DNA of 64,000 nt from Kalymmatonema hyalinum WJT4-NPBG1 (GTDB lineage: Bacteria; Cyanobacteriota; Cyanobacteriia; Cyanobacteriales; Nostocaceae). The DNA lies in the NCBI GenBank assembly GCA_019359075.1, contig JAHHIB010000022.1:16546-80545 (forward strand), read 5' to 3'. Both the position numbers and the translations under genes were made by a program. This document shows positions 1 through 8,911 of the stretch, one piece after another. The first letter of the stretch is position 1. Every line of letters starts with the position of its first letter. The notes under the pieces were generated by a model. That model was given only the letters and a program-made list of their open reading frames with translations, had not been told where the DNA came from and did no database searches.

Positions 1-115
1 TGGACTTGCGGGTCAAGCCACGACTTCTGTTCACAGGGGCATGGTGCTATCTCATCCCTCCACTCACTCCGAAGCGCTGTTTTTGTTTGCGCTTCAAGTG
101 TTGGCGATATATGTT

Positions 116-395
116 TTATATCAGTCGTCTCAAACGAGGGCAGCGTTAGTGCCTGGATAGAATTTATTGGATTGATTAGATTTGTACTCAAAATTGAAAA
201 CCCTCACCCTTTAGGCATTTGAGGACTTAAAAAGATTTTTTCTGGGTAGGGGTACTAGAATTTTTGGGTTGGGGTTCGAGTATTTATGGAAATGGGGACA
301 AGTATTCATGTACTCAGAGCAAACTCAATCCCAGTAAGGATTTGAGCAAAATTTTAGCTTTTTTTTAGCTTTTCTAACTTGTACTCAAAGGCTGA
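116..395 (+). repeat. Left arm of a diverged inverted repeat with iterons (partner about 2575-2863)
   Basis: TTATATCAG (116), TTATTGGATTGATTA (164), TGTACTCA (183, 309, 380) and GGGTAGGGGTACTAG (244) recur in the same order in the reverse complement of 2575-2863, with identical spacing over the first three blocks. Confidence 0.8.
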
Positions 396-826
396 TTCTA
401 CAACACTCAGAGCACTGCCTCAAGGGAGATTTTGGCTTTGGAAACCTGGAGTAGCTTACGGAGACTGACTCCAGAAATTTGCGAAATTCAATTCTGTATA
501 CAGAATATCATTTTTTCAAAGGAAAAAATGCAATTCAAACTTTTTTAATTTTTGCTGTGTTCACTAGTATCACTTCATAGATTTTTCTCATCCATTTGCG
601 CTAGAACATAGGCACAGACAAGGAATCAGATTGTTTTTTACGGATGATTAATAGAATTTTATCTCAATTAACTGAGTTTTAGCATATAGAAAAAGATGTT
701 TTTTAACGTAGATTTGGTCTCAAGTGAAGAAAATCATGATTATTGGTTCTGGAGGCGCAGGAAAGTCTATCCTCGCGCGCAGCGCCGTAACGCAGTGGCT
801 TAACCATCAATTATTAGTTAACAGTT

Positions 827-914
827 AACAGTTATCCATTCATCCAAGGAGCGATTGCCCAAGGCTTCGCCGTGAGCGCTCAGCCGAACGGGGCAGTGGC
901 AAAGCCAATCGCAC
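827..914 (+). repeat. Dispersed repeat copy 1 (AACAGtTATCCATTCATCCAAGGAGCGATTGCCCAAGG...GGCAGTGGCAAAGCCAATCGCAC) with a nested 27-bp insert at 865-891
   Basis: Matches 999-1059 except for the extra CTTCGCCGTGAGCGCTCAGCCGAACGG. Confidence 0.85.
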
Positions 915-920
915 CAAACA

Positions 921-953
921 AGATCCCCGACAACTTTTACGAAGTCGGGGATC
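921..953. terminator. Strong hairpin AGATCCCCGAC-N11-GTCGGGGATCT
   Basis: 11-bp perfect arms; GC-rich. Confidence 0.5.
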
Positions 954-998
954 TGTGGCTTTCAATTCTCACAAAGAAAGCGGAGGATTGCTATAGTA

Positions 999-1059
999 AA
1001 CAGCTATCCATTCATCCAAGGAGCGATTGCCCAAGGGGCAGTGGCAAAGCCAATCGCAC
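999..1059 (+). repeat. Dispersed repeat copy 2
   Basis: Same unit as 827-914 without the nested insert; its 35-bp core also occurs inverted at 25217-25251. Confidence 0.85.
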
Positions 1060-1161
1060 GACCGTAAAATACAACAGCAGGTGAAAAACTACAGCAGCGT
1101 ACTATACACTGGAAAAATCTTTTCCTAATTCAGCAGGAATCAGGGTACCAGGAAGAATCCT

Positions 1162-2106
1162 ATGAAAGCAGTCGTTATCCGTGAGTATGGCTCCCCTGAA
1201 GTGTTGCAGTACCAAGAGGTGGAGCCGCCAAAAATTAAGCCCGACCAGTTACTCGTTAAAGTTCGGGCAACTTGCGTTAATCCGGTTGATTGGAAAATTC
1301 GCAAGGGAATGTTGAAATTGATCACGGGTAACAAATTCCCGATGATTTTGGGGTTTGATTTGTCGGGAGATGTGGTGGAGGTGGGCTCACAAGTTACGCG
1401 CTTCAAGCCAGGAGATGCAATTTACGGAAACGTTGGTTTATTGGGAGGAGCTTACGCAGAACTTGCAGCCGTCCCAGAAAAATCTGTCGCCCTGAAACCA
1501 ACGAACATGACTTATGAAGAAGCAGCCTCTGTACCCGTAGCAGCCCTCACAGCCCTACAAGCCTTGCAAGACCTAGCCCATATCGAAGTAGGACAAACCG
1601 TGCTTATCAATGGCGCTTCTGGCGGTGTGGGGACTTTTGCTGTGCAAATCGCTAAGGCTTTAGGAGCAGAAATCACGGCAGTTTGCAGTACAAAAAACAG
1701 TGACTTGGTGAAATCTTTAGGAGCAGACCGCGTCATTGACTACACCCAACAAGATTTTACCCAAGATACCGCACAGTACGACATCATTTTGGATGCGGTT
1801 GCTAAACAGTCGTTCTCTAGTTGTAAACAAGTTTTAAAACCCAACGGAATTTATGTAAATACACTCCCCACCCCTGAAACGATTGTGCAAAGTGTATTGA
1901 CAGCGTTCATTCCCGGTAAAAAAGCCAAATTTATCTTAGAAACAGCTAGGAGTCAGGACTTGCTTTACCTGAAAGAGTTGATTGAGGCTGGTAAAATCCG
2001 TTCTGTGATTGACCGCACTTTTCCCCTACAAGAACTAGCTGCTGCTCATGCATATAGCGAGAGCGAGCGAGCAGTGGGCAAAATAGCAATTACGGTTGCG
2101 GGTTAA
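1162..2106 (+). CDS. NADP-dependent quinone oxidoreductase / zinc-type alcohol dehydrogenase-like (MDR superfamily)
   Basis: MKAVVIREYGSPEVLQYQEVEPP start and NGASGGVGTFAVQIAKALGAEITAVCS cofactor motif. Confidence 0.9.
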   Translation: MKAVVIREYGSPEVLQYQEVEPPKIKPDQLLVKVRATCVNPVDWKIRKGMLKLITGNKFPMILGFDLSGDVVEVGSQVTRFKPGDAIYGNVGLLGGAYAELAAVPEKSVALKPTNMTYEEAASVPVAALTALQALQDLAHIEVGQTVLINGASGGVGTFAVQIAKALGAEITAVCSTKNSDLVKSLGADRVIDYTQQDFTQDTAQYDIILDAVAKQSFSSCKQVLKPNGIYVNTLPTPETIVQSVLTAFIPGKKAKFILETARSQDLLYLKELIEAGKIRSVIDRTFPLQELAAAHAYSESERAVGKIAITVAG

Positions 2107-2157
2107 TGTGTCAAAGTTTTGTAAAAACTATCAGAATAGAAGTCTGAAAGTATACCA

Positions 2158-2182
2158 AAAAAGTCTGCAAAGGCAGGCTTTT
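2158..2182 (+). terminator. Putative Rho-independent terminator of the oxidoreductase
   Basis: AAAGTCTGC-AAAG-GCAGGCTTTTT about 50 bp after the stop. Confidence 0.5.
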
Positions 2183-2574
2183 TCATTGCTTGATTAAATA
2201 AGCGCGCAAAAGTCAATTGCTATGAAAATTAAACCACAGATGGACACAGATGGACACAGATAATTAACTAGTGTTTATTTGTGTTTATCTGTGGTTATAA
2301 ATATCAAATACAGACTTTTGCAAAAAATATCTTACTATGCATTTAATGCATAGTATTCTTGCAATTTATTCATATGAAACGGTCAATATGCCTGTCGCAA
2401 AGGATAAAATAGGTATAACAGTTAAGCAAACTACAACTATAAATATACAAAATAGTATCTATACTTACAGACAAAAACTGTTAGGCAAAATAGCTCGGCT
2501 TGTCTTTTCTTAATTGTAGGAATACAATAATAAATAGTAACTCGATATACAGAATTTTTGGTTTTCATCTCGTT

Positions 2575-2863
2575 CGCCTGTTGTTTGAGTACAAGTGAAA
2601 AGTTGTTAATTTATGCAAAAATATCTTGCCTAAATCGCATCAAAGTCTTACAGGCAAGTGAATTGATATTGAGTACACAAATACTTACCCCCCTCCCCCA
2701 TAAATTCCAGTACCCCGGTCCTGAAAATACTAGTACCCCTACCCCAATAGAAATTTTAAATTTGCGTTATATCAAGGTTTAGGGCTGGTGAGTACAGCCT
2801 TAATCAATCCAATAAATCCAATCGGCGTCGGATGTAAGCCGTCTTTGCAAACACCTGATATAA
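2575..2863 (-). repeat. Right arm of the inverted repeat; upstream region of nifP
   Basis: TGAGTACA boxes at 2586, 2670, 2789; AAATACT/AAATTCC cores at 2679, 2702, 2725 (23-bp period). Confidence 0.8.
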
Positions 2864-2888
2864 GCAGAGAACGTAGCACACGGCTATT

Positions 2889-3665
2889 TTGAAAAAACCA
2901 GTACCGATGCAACAGCCATTCGACCACATGAGGAATTCAAAGATTGCAAAAATGTTGGGTGATTATTCCAACCTGTTTTTTGCAATGCTTTCTGGCATTT
3001 CTTTTGAGCCAGTATTGACTGATTTTCGCATCATATTTGAACGAGATCCAGCAGCATGCCATTGGCTGGAGGTGCTGCTTTGTTACCCTGGATTGCACGC
3101 ACTATGTTTGCATCGCATTGCTCATTGGTTGCACCGACGTGGAGTGGCTTTTATCCCCCGCTTTATTTCTCACTTGGGACGGTTTTTTACAGGAATTGAA
3201 ATTCATCCAGGTGCAGAGATTGGCAAAGGCGTATTTATTGACCACGGTATGGGCGTTGTGATTGGCGAAACCGCTATTGTGGGAGACTACACACTTATTT
3301 ACCAGGATGTCACCCTTGGTGGAACTGGAAAAGAAAGTGGTAAGCGCCATCCTACCTTGGGCAAAAATGTCGTTGTGGGAGCAGGTGCGAAAGTCTTAGG
3401 CAATATTGAGATTGGCGATCGCGTCCGCATCGGTGCAGGTTCGATTGTTTTGCGAAATGTCCCCGACTATTGCACTGTTGTGGGAATCCCGGGGCGGATT
3501 ATTTCCTGCAAACAGGGCGAACAAGTTTCTCCCTTAGAACACGGAAAACTACCTGATTTAGAAGCTGAAGTGTTTCGCTGTTTGCAAGAACGTATTGAGC
3601 AACTCGAACAAAAGCTGCAAACCCTTACAAGTCAAACAAAAGAACTGGTGACAAAGGAACGTTAA
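2889..3665 (+). CDS. nifP: Serine O-acetyltransferase (NifP/CysE type)
   Basis: Left-handed beta-helix hexapeptides ([26 protein letters not shown]...[15 protein letters not shown]); located upstream of nifV. Confidence 0.88.
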   Translation: MKKPVPMQQPFDHMRNSKIAKMLGDYSNLFFAMLSGISFEPVLTDFRIIFERDPAACHWLEVLLCYPGLHALCLHRIAHWLHRRGVAFIPRFISHLGRFFTGIEIHPGAEIGKGVFIDHGMGVVIGETAIVGDYTLIYQDVTLGGTGKESGKRHPTLGKNVVVGAGAKVLGNIEIGDRVRIGAGSIVLRNVPDYCTVVGIPGRIISCKQGEQVSPLEHGKLPDLEAEVFRCLQERIEQLEQKLQTLTSQTKELVTKER

Positions 3666-3667
3666 CT

Positions 3668-3913
3668 ATGTTGCAATCCCGTAGTTTTCAAACCACAGCC
3701 GAGTATATTGTGCAAATTCCTATCAGCGATCGCTTTTCAATTTATCACCGCTTGCAAGAGTTAATGATTCCTTGTTGGTGTCTCTCTGATGGTTCTTTGC
3801 GGGTGCAAGTGAATAGTTGTTTAACAGCGATTCTCGTCCGTAGTACCGTACTGCAATTTATGACAAGTCGCCGAGAATTAATCGATTGGCTAGAAAGATG
3901 TTGGCAGCTTTAA
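3668..3913 (+). CDS. Conserved small protein of the nifP-nifV region, function unknown
   Basis: Starts 3 bp after the nifP stop, same strand, 81 aa. Confidence 0.65.
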   Translation: MLQSRSFQTTAEYIVQIPISDRFSIYHRLQELMIPCWCLSDGSLRVQVNSCLTAILVRSTVLQFMTSRRELIDWLERCWQL

Positions 3914-4100
3914 ATTTTTGACTACCTCAATTCTGGTGAATCTGAAATAAGAACTATGAAAACAGGTGTGAAGTGTGAAAAGAAGTATGAAGGTGAAATA
4001 TAAAGATTTTTCTTATACCTTATAGGAAGCCTTGCGGAGGGCGTCTAAATTCTTTATCTTTAAACCTTGCTCCTTCATTCTTTTTGTGAAAACTTGTATT

Positions 4101-4298
4101 ATGGCGAACCGTCACAGTGATATAAAACTCATTGATTTTTTACAAACTGAACTCGCACTTTCAACTGTGGATATTTCTGTAGCACTACGCAAGCACGAGT
4201 TAGATAATAGTCCCTTAGCAATGCTTCTTTGGCAGTATGGTTTAGTTGACATACAACAGTTAGAACGCATCTTTGATTGGCTGGAAGAGCAAGTTTAA
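4101..4298 (+). CDS. DUF2949-like small protein
   Basis: MANRHSDIKLIDFLQTELALSTVDISVALRKHE...LLWQYGLVDIQQLERIFDWLEEQ; internal ATG at 4101 preferred over 4032. Confidence 0.7.
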   Translation: MANRHSDIKLIDFLQTELALSTVDISVALRKHELDNSPLAMLLWQYGLVDIQQLERIFDWLEEQV

Positions 4299-4451
4299 GC
4301 GATCCAAAATACGAAACAGCAATCATGTCAAGTATCTTAATATTGCTATTGTGTCAATTCAATGAAGGATACTTAGGGAATATCTCCGTCATGCTAGTGA
4401 TATTAACTACAGTGTAACGAAGAAAATGATTTGAAAAATTTCAGGGAGGAT

Positions 4452-4580
4452 ATGACGATGATTTCTACTTTAATTGCCGGATTAAGCATCTTGTTTTTTT
4501 CAGGAATGGCTAATACCTATTTCAGTGAAATGCTATTTTCTGACACAGAACTTCCATCTGACAAGAATAATAAATTTTAG
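4452..4580 (+). CDS. Unannotated 42-aa putative single-pass membrane protein (MTMISTLIAGLSILFFSGMANTYFSEMLFSDTELPSDKNNKF)
   Basis: Shine-Dalgarno-like AGGGAGGA just upstream; continuous ORF ending TAG; hydrophobic N-terminal segment; below the ORF-track size cutoff. Confidence 0.55.
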   Translation: MTMISTLIAGLSILFFSGMANTYFSEMLFSDTELPSDKNNKF

Positions 4581-4870
4581 TTGATACAAAATTCTTGTTT
4601 GATGCCATACAGATGGAACAAGAATTATCAATTATAAATAATGAAGGATGAATTATGAATAGTGATATTTTTGATGAGAACTCAGAACATAGAATTCATA
4701 ATTAGTGAATATGCCTACGAATTCATCCCAGGGATTTGACAACGAAAGTGTGATTCATCAACCTGTAAATTTCTTACGGTTTTCAATTGGGTGCAATACA
4801 TCAAAGAATTAACGAACCGCAAATGGACAAAGCATTGGACGCAGATGTAGACGCCTGAAAGGTGGTGAGA

Positions 4871-4907
4871 CAGCGCTGCAGGAGGGTTTCCCTCCGTAGG
4901 CGACTGC
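4871..4907 (+). repeat. Dispersed palindromic repeat (CAGCGCTGCAGGAGGGTTTCCCTCCGTAGGCGACTG)
   Basis: Near-identical units at 59321-59362 and (variant) 43770-43811. Confidence 0.8.
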
Positions 4908-5131
4908 GTAAGCGCAAGCGCACGCCAAGGGCGAACGCGCAGCGTGTCCGAAGGACATACCCGAAGGGCTTCCCGCAGGGTACTTGTACTTGATCCGGAT
5001 GATAACAGCTATAGTTGCTGTGCATTCTGGCTCAACACCCAATCGCCAAAAAACCATTTTGAGTTCTTACCGTAGGAGTTCTGAGTTCTTTCTTCGTCAT
5101 CATTCATCATTATCCAAGAGGTTTTTACAAG

Positions 5132-6268
5132 ATGAATCAAGTCTTAATAAATGACACAACACTGCGCGACGGCGAACAAGCAGCAGGAGTTGCCTTCAAC
5201 TTAGAAGAGAAAGTTGCGATCGCCAAATTTCTCGATGCGATCGGCGTTCATGAAATAGAAGTCGGTATTCCGGCGATGGGTAAGGAAGAAACACGAGCGA
5301 TATCAGCAATTGCTGAGGCGGGTTTGCAAGCCAAACTGCTTGGCTGGAACCGCGCGGTGATTTCTGATATCCAGGCTTCTATGGCTTGTGGTTTGAAGCG
5401 AGTGCATATTGCCATTCCCGTTTCTGGAATCCAAATTGCTGCCAAATTTCACGGTCAATGGCGGATAACTTTGCAACAACTCAAAGACAGTATTAGCTTC
5501 GCCGTTGATAAAGGTCTTTGGGTTGCTGTAGGAGGAGAAGATGCTTCTAGAGCTGATGAAAGCTTCCTCCTAGACGTAGCACAATATGCCCAAGAATGGG
5601 GTGCATCGCGGTTTCGCTTCTGTGACACAGTAGGCGTTCTTGACCCATTCAGCACATATGCGAAAGTAAGACGACTGGTGACGGCTTTGTTAATTCCCGT
5701 AGAGGTTCACACTCACAATGATTTTGGTCTAGCAACTGCCAATGCCCTTGCTGGTATCAAAGGTGGAGCTTTATCGGTGAATACAACGGTGAATGGGCTG
5801 GGTGAAAGAGCGGGAAATGCAGCTTTAGAAGAAGTTGTCATGGCTCTCAAACGTATCTACGGCGTTAATGTGGGTCTTGACACTCCTCGTTTATTAGAAT
5901 TGTCTCGACTTGTCGCAGCAGCATCAGGGAGCAATGTTCCGCCTTGGAAGGCAATTGTGGGTGAAAATACCTTTGCTCACGAAGCAGGTATTCATGCTCA
6001 CGGCGTACTGCAAAACCCCATGACTTACGAACCGTTTGCTCCTGAAGAGGTAGGGTGGGAACGACGTTTGGTTGTGGGTAAGCATTCTGGTAGGCATTTG
6101 TTGTCTAGTGTGCTACAGCAGCACGGCATTTTTTTGAATTCGCAAGAAACTCAATCTGTTTTGGAGGTGGTACGACAAGAGTCGGTAGAGAAAAAACGTA
6201 GCTTAAGCGTACAGGAACTATTGAATTTGGTACGAGAACAACAGAGGTATTCTCATGCGATCAGATGA
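5132..6268 (+). CDS. nifV: Homocitrate synthase NifV
   Basis: [33 protein letters not shown]; followed by nifZ and nifT. Confidence 0.95.
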   Translation: MNQVLINDTTLRDGEQAAGVAFNLEEKVAIAKFLDAIGVHEIEVGIPAMGKEETRAISAIAEAGLQAKLLGWNRAVISDIQASMACGLKRVHIAIPVSGIQIAAKFHGQWRITLQQLKDSISFAVDKGLWVAVGGEDASRADESFLLDVAQYAQEWGASRFRFCDTVGVLDPFSTYAKVRRLVTALLIPVEVHTHNDFGLATANALAGIKGGALSVNTTVNGLGERAGNAALEEVVMALKRIYGVNVGLDTPRLLELSRLVAAASGSNVPPWKAIVGENTFAHEAGIHAHGVLQNPMTYEPFAPEEVGWERRLVVGKHSGRHLLSSVLQQHGIFLNSQETQSVLEVVRQESVEKKRSLSVQELLNLVREQQRYSHAIR

Positions 6269-6539
6269 ATTAGAGCTAGATCAGCAACCCGCCTTTAACA
6301 TCGGTGATAAAGTCCGACTCCGCAAAATGATCAAGAACGATGGTACTTTTCCCGGTCAAGAGATTGGGGTCATCTTGGCGAAAAAGGGAGATATCGGCTA
6401 CGTAGCTAGTATAGGCACATATTTACAAAGATCCTATATTTATGCTGTGCATTTTTTGCATACTGGATTTGTCGTAGGTTGTGTCAAAAAAGAATTAGAA
6501 CTTGTTGAGAAGGAACAAGAGGTTGTTGAGGAAGCCTAG
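6255..6539 (+). CDS. nifZ: Nitrogen fixation protein NifZ
   Basis: [24 protein letters not shown]...[23 protein letters not shown]; overlaps the nifV end. Confidence 0.92.
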   Translation: MRSDELELDQQPAFNIGDKVRLRKMIKNDGTFPGQEIGVILAKKGDIGYVASIGTYLQRSYIYAVHFLHTGFVVGCVKKELELVEKEQEVVEEA

Positions 6540-6618
6540 CAAACTTCTTTTCCTGAACAGAAATTAAGACATTTCACCAATACATTAATATCACTACTAG
6601 GAAGCGGGAAAACTAGAG

Positions 6619-6822
6619 ATGAAAGTTATGCTGCGTCATAATGCTGCTGGAACTTTGATTGCTTACGTTGCGAAGAAAGACCTTGAAGAAGAAGTTGTTA
6701 AACAAACGGAAGGAGCAGAAGGCAAGATTTTTACTTTAGCAAATGGTTGGGAATTAGAATTTTCTAATTTGCCAGATCCGCTACAGTTACCGCAGACTTA
6801 TGAGGCTAAACGTCTCTCGTAA
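6619..6822 (+). CDS. nifT: Putative nitrogen fixation protein NifT/FixU
   Basis: MKVMLRHNAAGTLIAYVAKKDLEEEVV...LANGWELEFSNLPDPLQLPQTYEAKRL. Confidence 0.92.
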   Translation: MKVMLRHNAAGTLIAYVAKKDLEEEVVKQTEGAEGKIFTLANGWELEFSNLPDPLQLPQTYEAKRLS

Positions 6823-7062
6823 CTCAACGCTTGTCTCAATTACACTTTTTTTATCAAGACTGTTCTTAGTCATTCGTGAGCCAGCGCAACCAAGTTGGTT
6901 TCCAACTGGGCGGCGACTGGCGTTCACCGTTCGGCAAAGCCGTGGCGTCAGCCATAGGTGTGCCGAAGGCATACCCGAAGGGTCTTTTGGAAATGCAAAT
7001 GACTCATGACAAAGGACGATCCATATGAAAAATTTACGAAAAACTTTACGAATTTAAATAAC

Positions 7063-7617
7063 ATGAGTCATCATTACCTAAAATTATCTGAATTTAACCT
7101 TGAGGGACAGTTTGTTGGCTTTGTAGGTGATACCCCAGGGAAATTTAAATACCTGCGATTGGCATTAGAATCCGAGGATCTGGAAATTAAAATCCCTAAG
7201 GAGTTGCGTCAATTTCTGAGCATATCCTTAGTTCCTGGTGAGCAAATTCGTGTCTTTGGTATTAGTAAGTTAGACACACACACAGGCGAAATCAAACTAA
7301 AAGCTTTTGGGGTGACACCAATTGGTGTTTGTCCAAATCAAGAAATCCCTCTTCAACAACGAAAGTCTCTTCCCAAAGCTAAGATTTTAGTCTGTCAAAA
7401 ATCTGGTTGCATAAAGCGGGGTGGAAAAGCGCTATTGTCAGAATTAGAAAAGATGTTGTATGAGCATGGTTTGTCTGACCAAGTTATCATTGAGCAAACT
7501 GGCTGTTTCAAATGTTGTAAAAGCGCACCCAATTATATTTTGCAAATTGGGACAAAAGAATATAAAAAGATTCATCCAGAGGCGATCGTATCTTTGTTAG
7601 AAAGTTACTTGAGTTAA
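7063..7617 (+). CDS. (2Fe-2S) ferredoxin / thioredoxin-like [2Fe-2S] domain protein
   Basis: VCQKSGCIKRGG...EQTGCFKCCKSAPN (CX4C...CX2C-type cysteines); internal ATG at 7063 preferred over 7006. Confidence 0.8.
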   Translation: MSHHYLKLSEFNLEGQFVGFVGDTPGKFKYLRLALESEDLEIKIPKELRQFLSISLVPGEQIRVFGISKLDTHTGEIKLKAFGVTPIGVCPNQEIPLQQRKSLPKAKILVCQKSGCIKRGGKALLSELEKMLYEHGLSDQVIIEQTGCFKCCKSAPNYILQIGTKEYKKIHPEAIVSLLESYLS

Positions 7618-7640
7618 GCTGTCTACGGTGTAGAAGCCAC

Positions 7641-7673
7641 AGATACCCGACTTCTCTAAGAAGTCGGGTATCT
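7641..7673. terminator. Bidirectional-looking terminator hairpin AGATACCCGACTTCT-CTA-AGAAGTCGGGTATCT
   Basis: 15-bp perfect arms between convergent genes, followed by a T-rich stretch. Confidence 0.8.
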
Positions 7674-7682
7674 TGTTTATTA

Positions 7683-8714
7683 CTATAGTAAAAACGCCTG
7701 CCACTCGGCGCGATACACGGCTTTTTCCGCTTCGCTTAAAAAACTGGCTTCGAGTGTATTGAGATTCAACTGCCAAAGTTCTTCCCAGGAAAAACCTTGA
7801 GCAGCCAGCGTCAGATATTCGTTATTCAAGCTGGTGGAAAACATAGGTGGATCGTCGGAATTGAGCGTGCAGTATAGTCCTGCATCAATCATTTGACGGA
7901 TTGGATGCGGTTGATCAGGCGGTACGATACCCAAGCAGTAGTTACTTTGTGGTGAGACTTCAAGTGGTATCTGACTGCGACGTAGTTCCTCAACGAGTTC
8001 TGCATCTTCTAAACATCTGATTCCGTGTCCGATGCGTTCTGCTTGCAAACTTTTGATCGCACCACGAATACTTTGCGCTCCATCCGCTTCGCCAGCATGA
8101 GCTACCACTCGAAGTCCTTGTCTTTTGGCTTCCTGATAAGTTTCAGCAAAACCCTCCGGTGGGTTTCCTGCTTCTATTCCACCCAAACCAAGACCAATAA
8201 AAATTCCTTTTTCCTGACCTTTAAGGGCAAACTCTAAAACTTTGGTTTGTGTGTCTGGGTATTCCCGCGAGATATCAGCAATAAACTTCACACGGCAGTT
8301 GTATTTAGCTCCGCCTGTAGCAATTCCGGCAGCTAGGGCAGCAAGTAATTCATCATCTGTTAATTTTTCAGAATGTAGCGAAACACTCAGAAAAACTTCG
8401 CTGTAGCGAATATTTTGCTCTGATTGATGCTTGATGAATCGCTCTATCATCAAGATATAATCGTCAGGTGTTTGTATACACTCGCTTGCAGTAGTATAAA
8501 CCTGAATGAAATGATTAAAATCACGAAACTGGTAGAATTTTTTCCATTCATCAAGTGATGTTACAGGTAATTCCACCTGATTCCGCTTAGCCATATCATA
8601 AATGGTTTCTGCATCAGTTGCTCCTTCAAGATGCACGTGAATTTCTACTTTAGGCATGGCTTGAAGGCGATGAGCTAGTGTTGAAGAAATCGGTATAGAA
8701 GTGTAAGATTCCAT
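7683..8714 (-). CDS. add: Adenosine deaminase
   Basis: MPKVEIHVHLEGATDAETIYDMA, VVAHAGEADG, RIGHGIRC, LNSDDPPMF. Confidence 0.92.
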   Translation of the reverse strand: MESYTSIPISSTLAHRLQAMPKVEIHVHLEGATDAETIYDMAKRNQVELPVTSLDEWKKFYQFRDFNHFIQVYTTASECIQTPDDYILMIERFIKHQSEQNIRYSEVFLSVSLHSEKLTDDELLAALAAGIATGGAKYNCRVKFIADISREYPDTQTKVLEFALKGQEKGIFIGLGLGGIEAGNPPEGFAETYQEAKRQGLRVVAHAGEADGAQSIRGAIKSLQAERIGHGIRCLEDAELVEELRRSQIPLEVSPQSNYCLGIVPPDQPHPIRQMIDAGLYCTLNSDDPPMFSTSLNNEYLTLAAQGFSWEELWQLNLNTLEASFLSEAEKAVYRAEWQAFLL

Positions 8715-8830
8715 AAAATGTTAAACTGCAAGCGAATCTTATGATATTTTGCCTTCTGCCTTGTGATAACGACAATTTTTAACGCCAGCCTACTTATAGG
8801 ACTCCTCCGCAGATTTTTGAACGACACGTA

Positions 8831-8894
8831 AGGTGGGCAGTGCTTAGCAAAACCTAGATGTAGTCGGCAAAATACGGTAAGCACTGCCCACCCT
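8831..8894. repeat. Inverted repeat AGGTGGGCAGTGCTTA...TAAGCACTGCCCACCCT
   Basis: About 15-bp perfect arms with a ~31-nt loop; related to other GTGGGCA palindromes in the window. Confidence 0.8.
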
Positions 8895-8911
8895 ACAATA
8901 CTTAAAATTTT

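Noticed and set aside
872-1084. 70-aa ORF MSAQPNGAVAKPIAPNK...
   Set aside because: Composed of two dispersed repeat copies and a hairpin; most likely spurious, although the peptide GAVAKPIA is shared with the GNAT insertion.
116-2863. Tn7-like/CAST transposon ends, suggested by ~22-bp repeated sites in inverted arms
   Set aside because: No TGT..ACA termini or target-site duplication recognised, and no tns/cas genes in the interval; retained only as one hypothesis in the inverted-repeat finding.
4801-5057. Two minus-strand ORFs (74 and 82 aa) upstream of nifV
   Set aside because: Cover a mosaic of palindromic repeats; no coherent protein.
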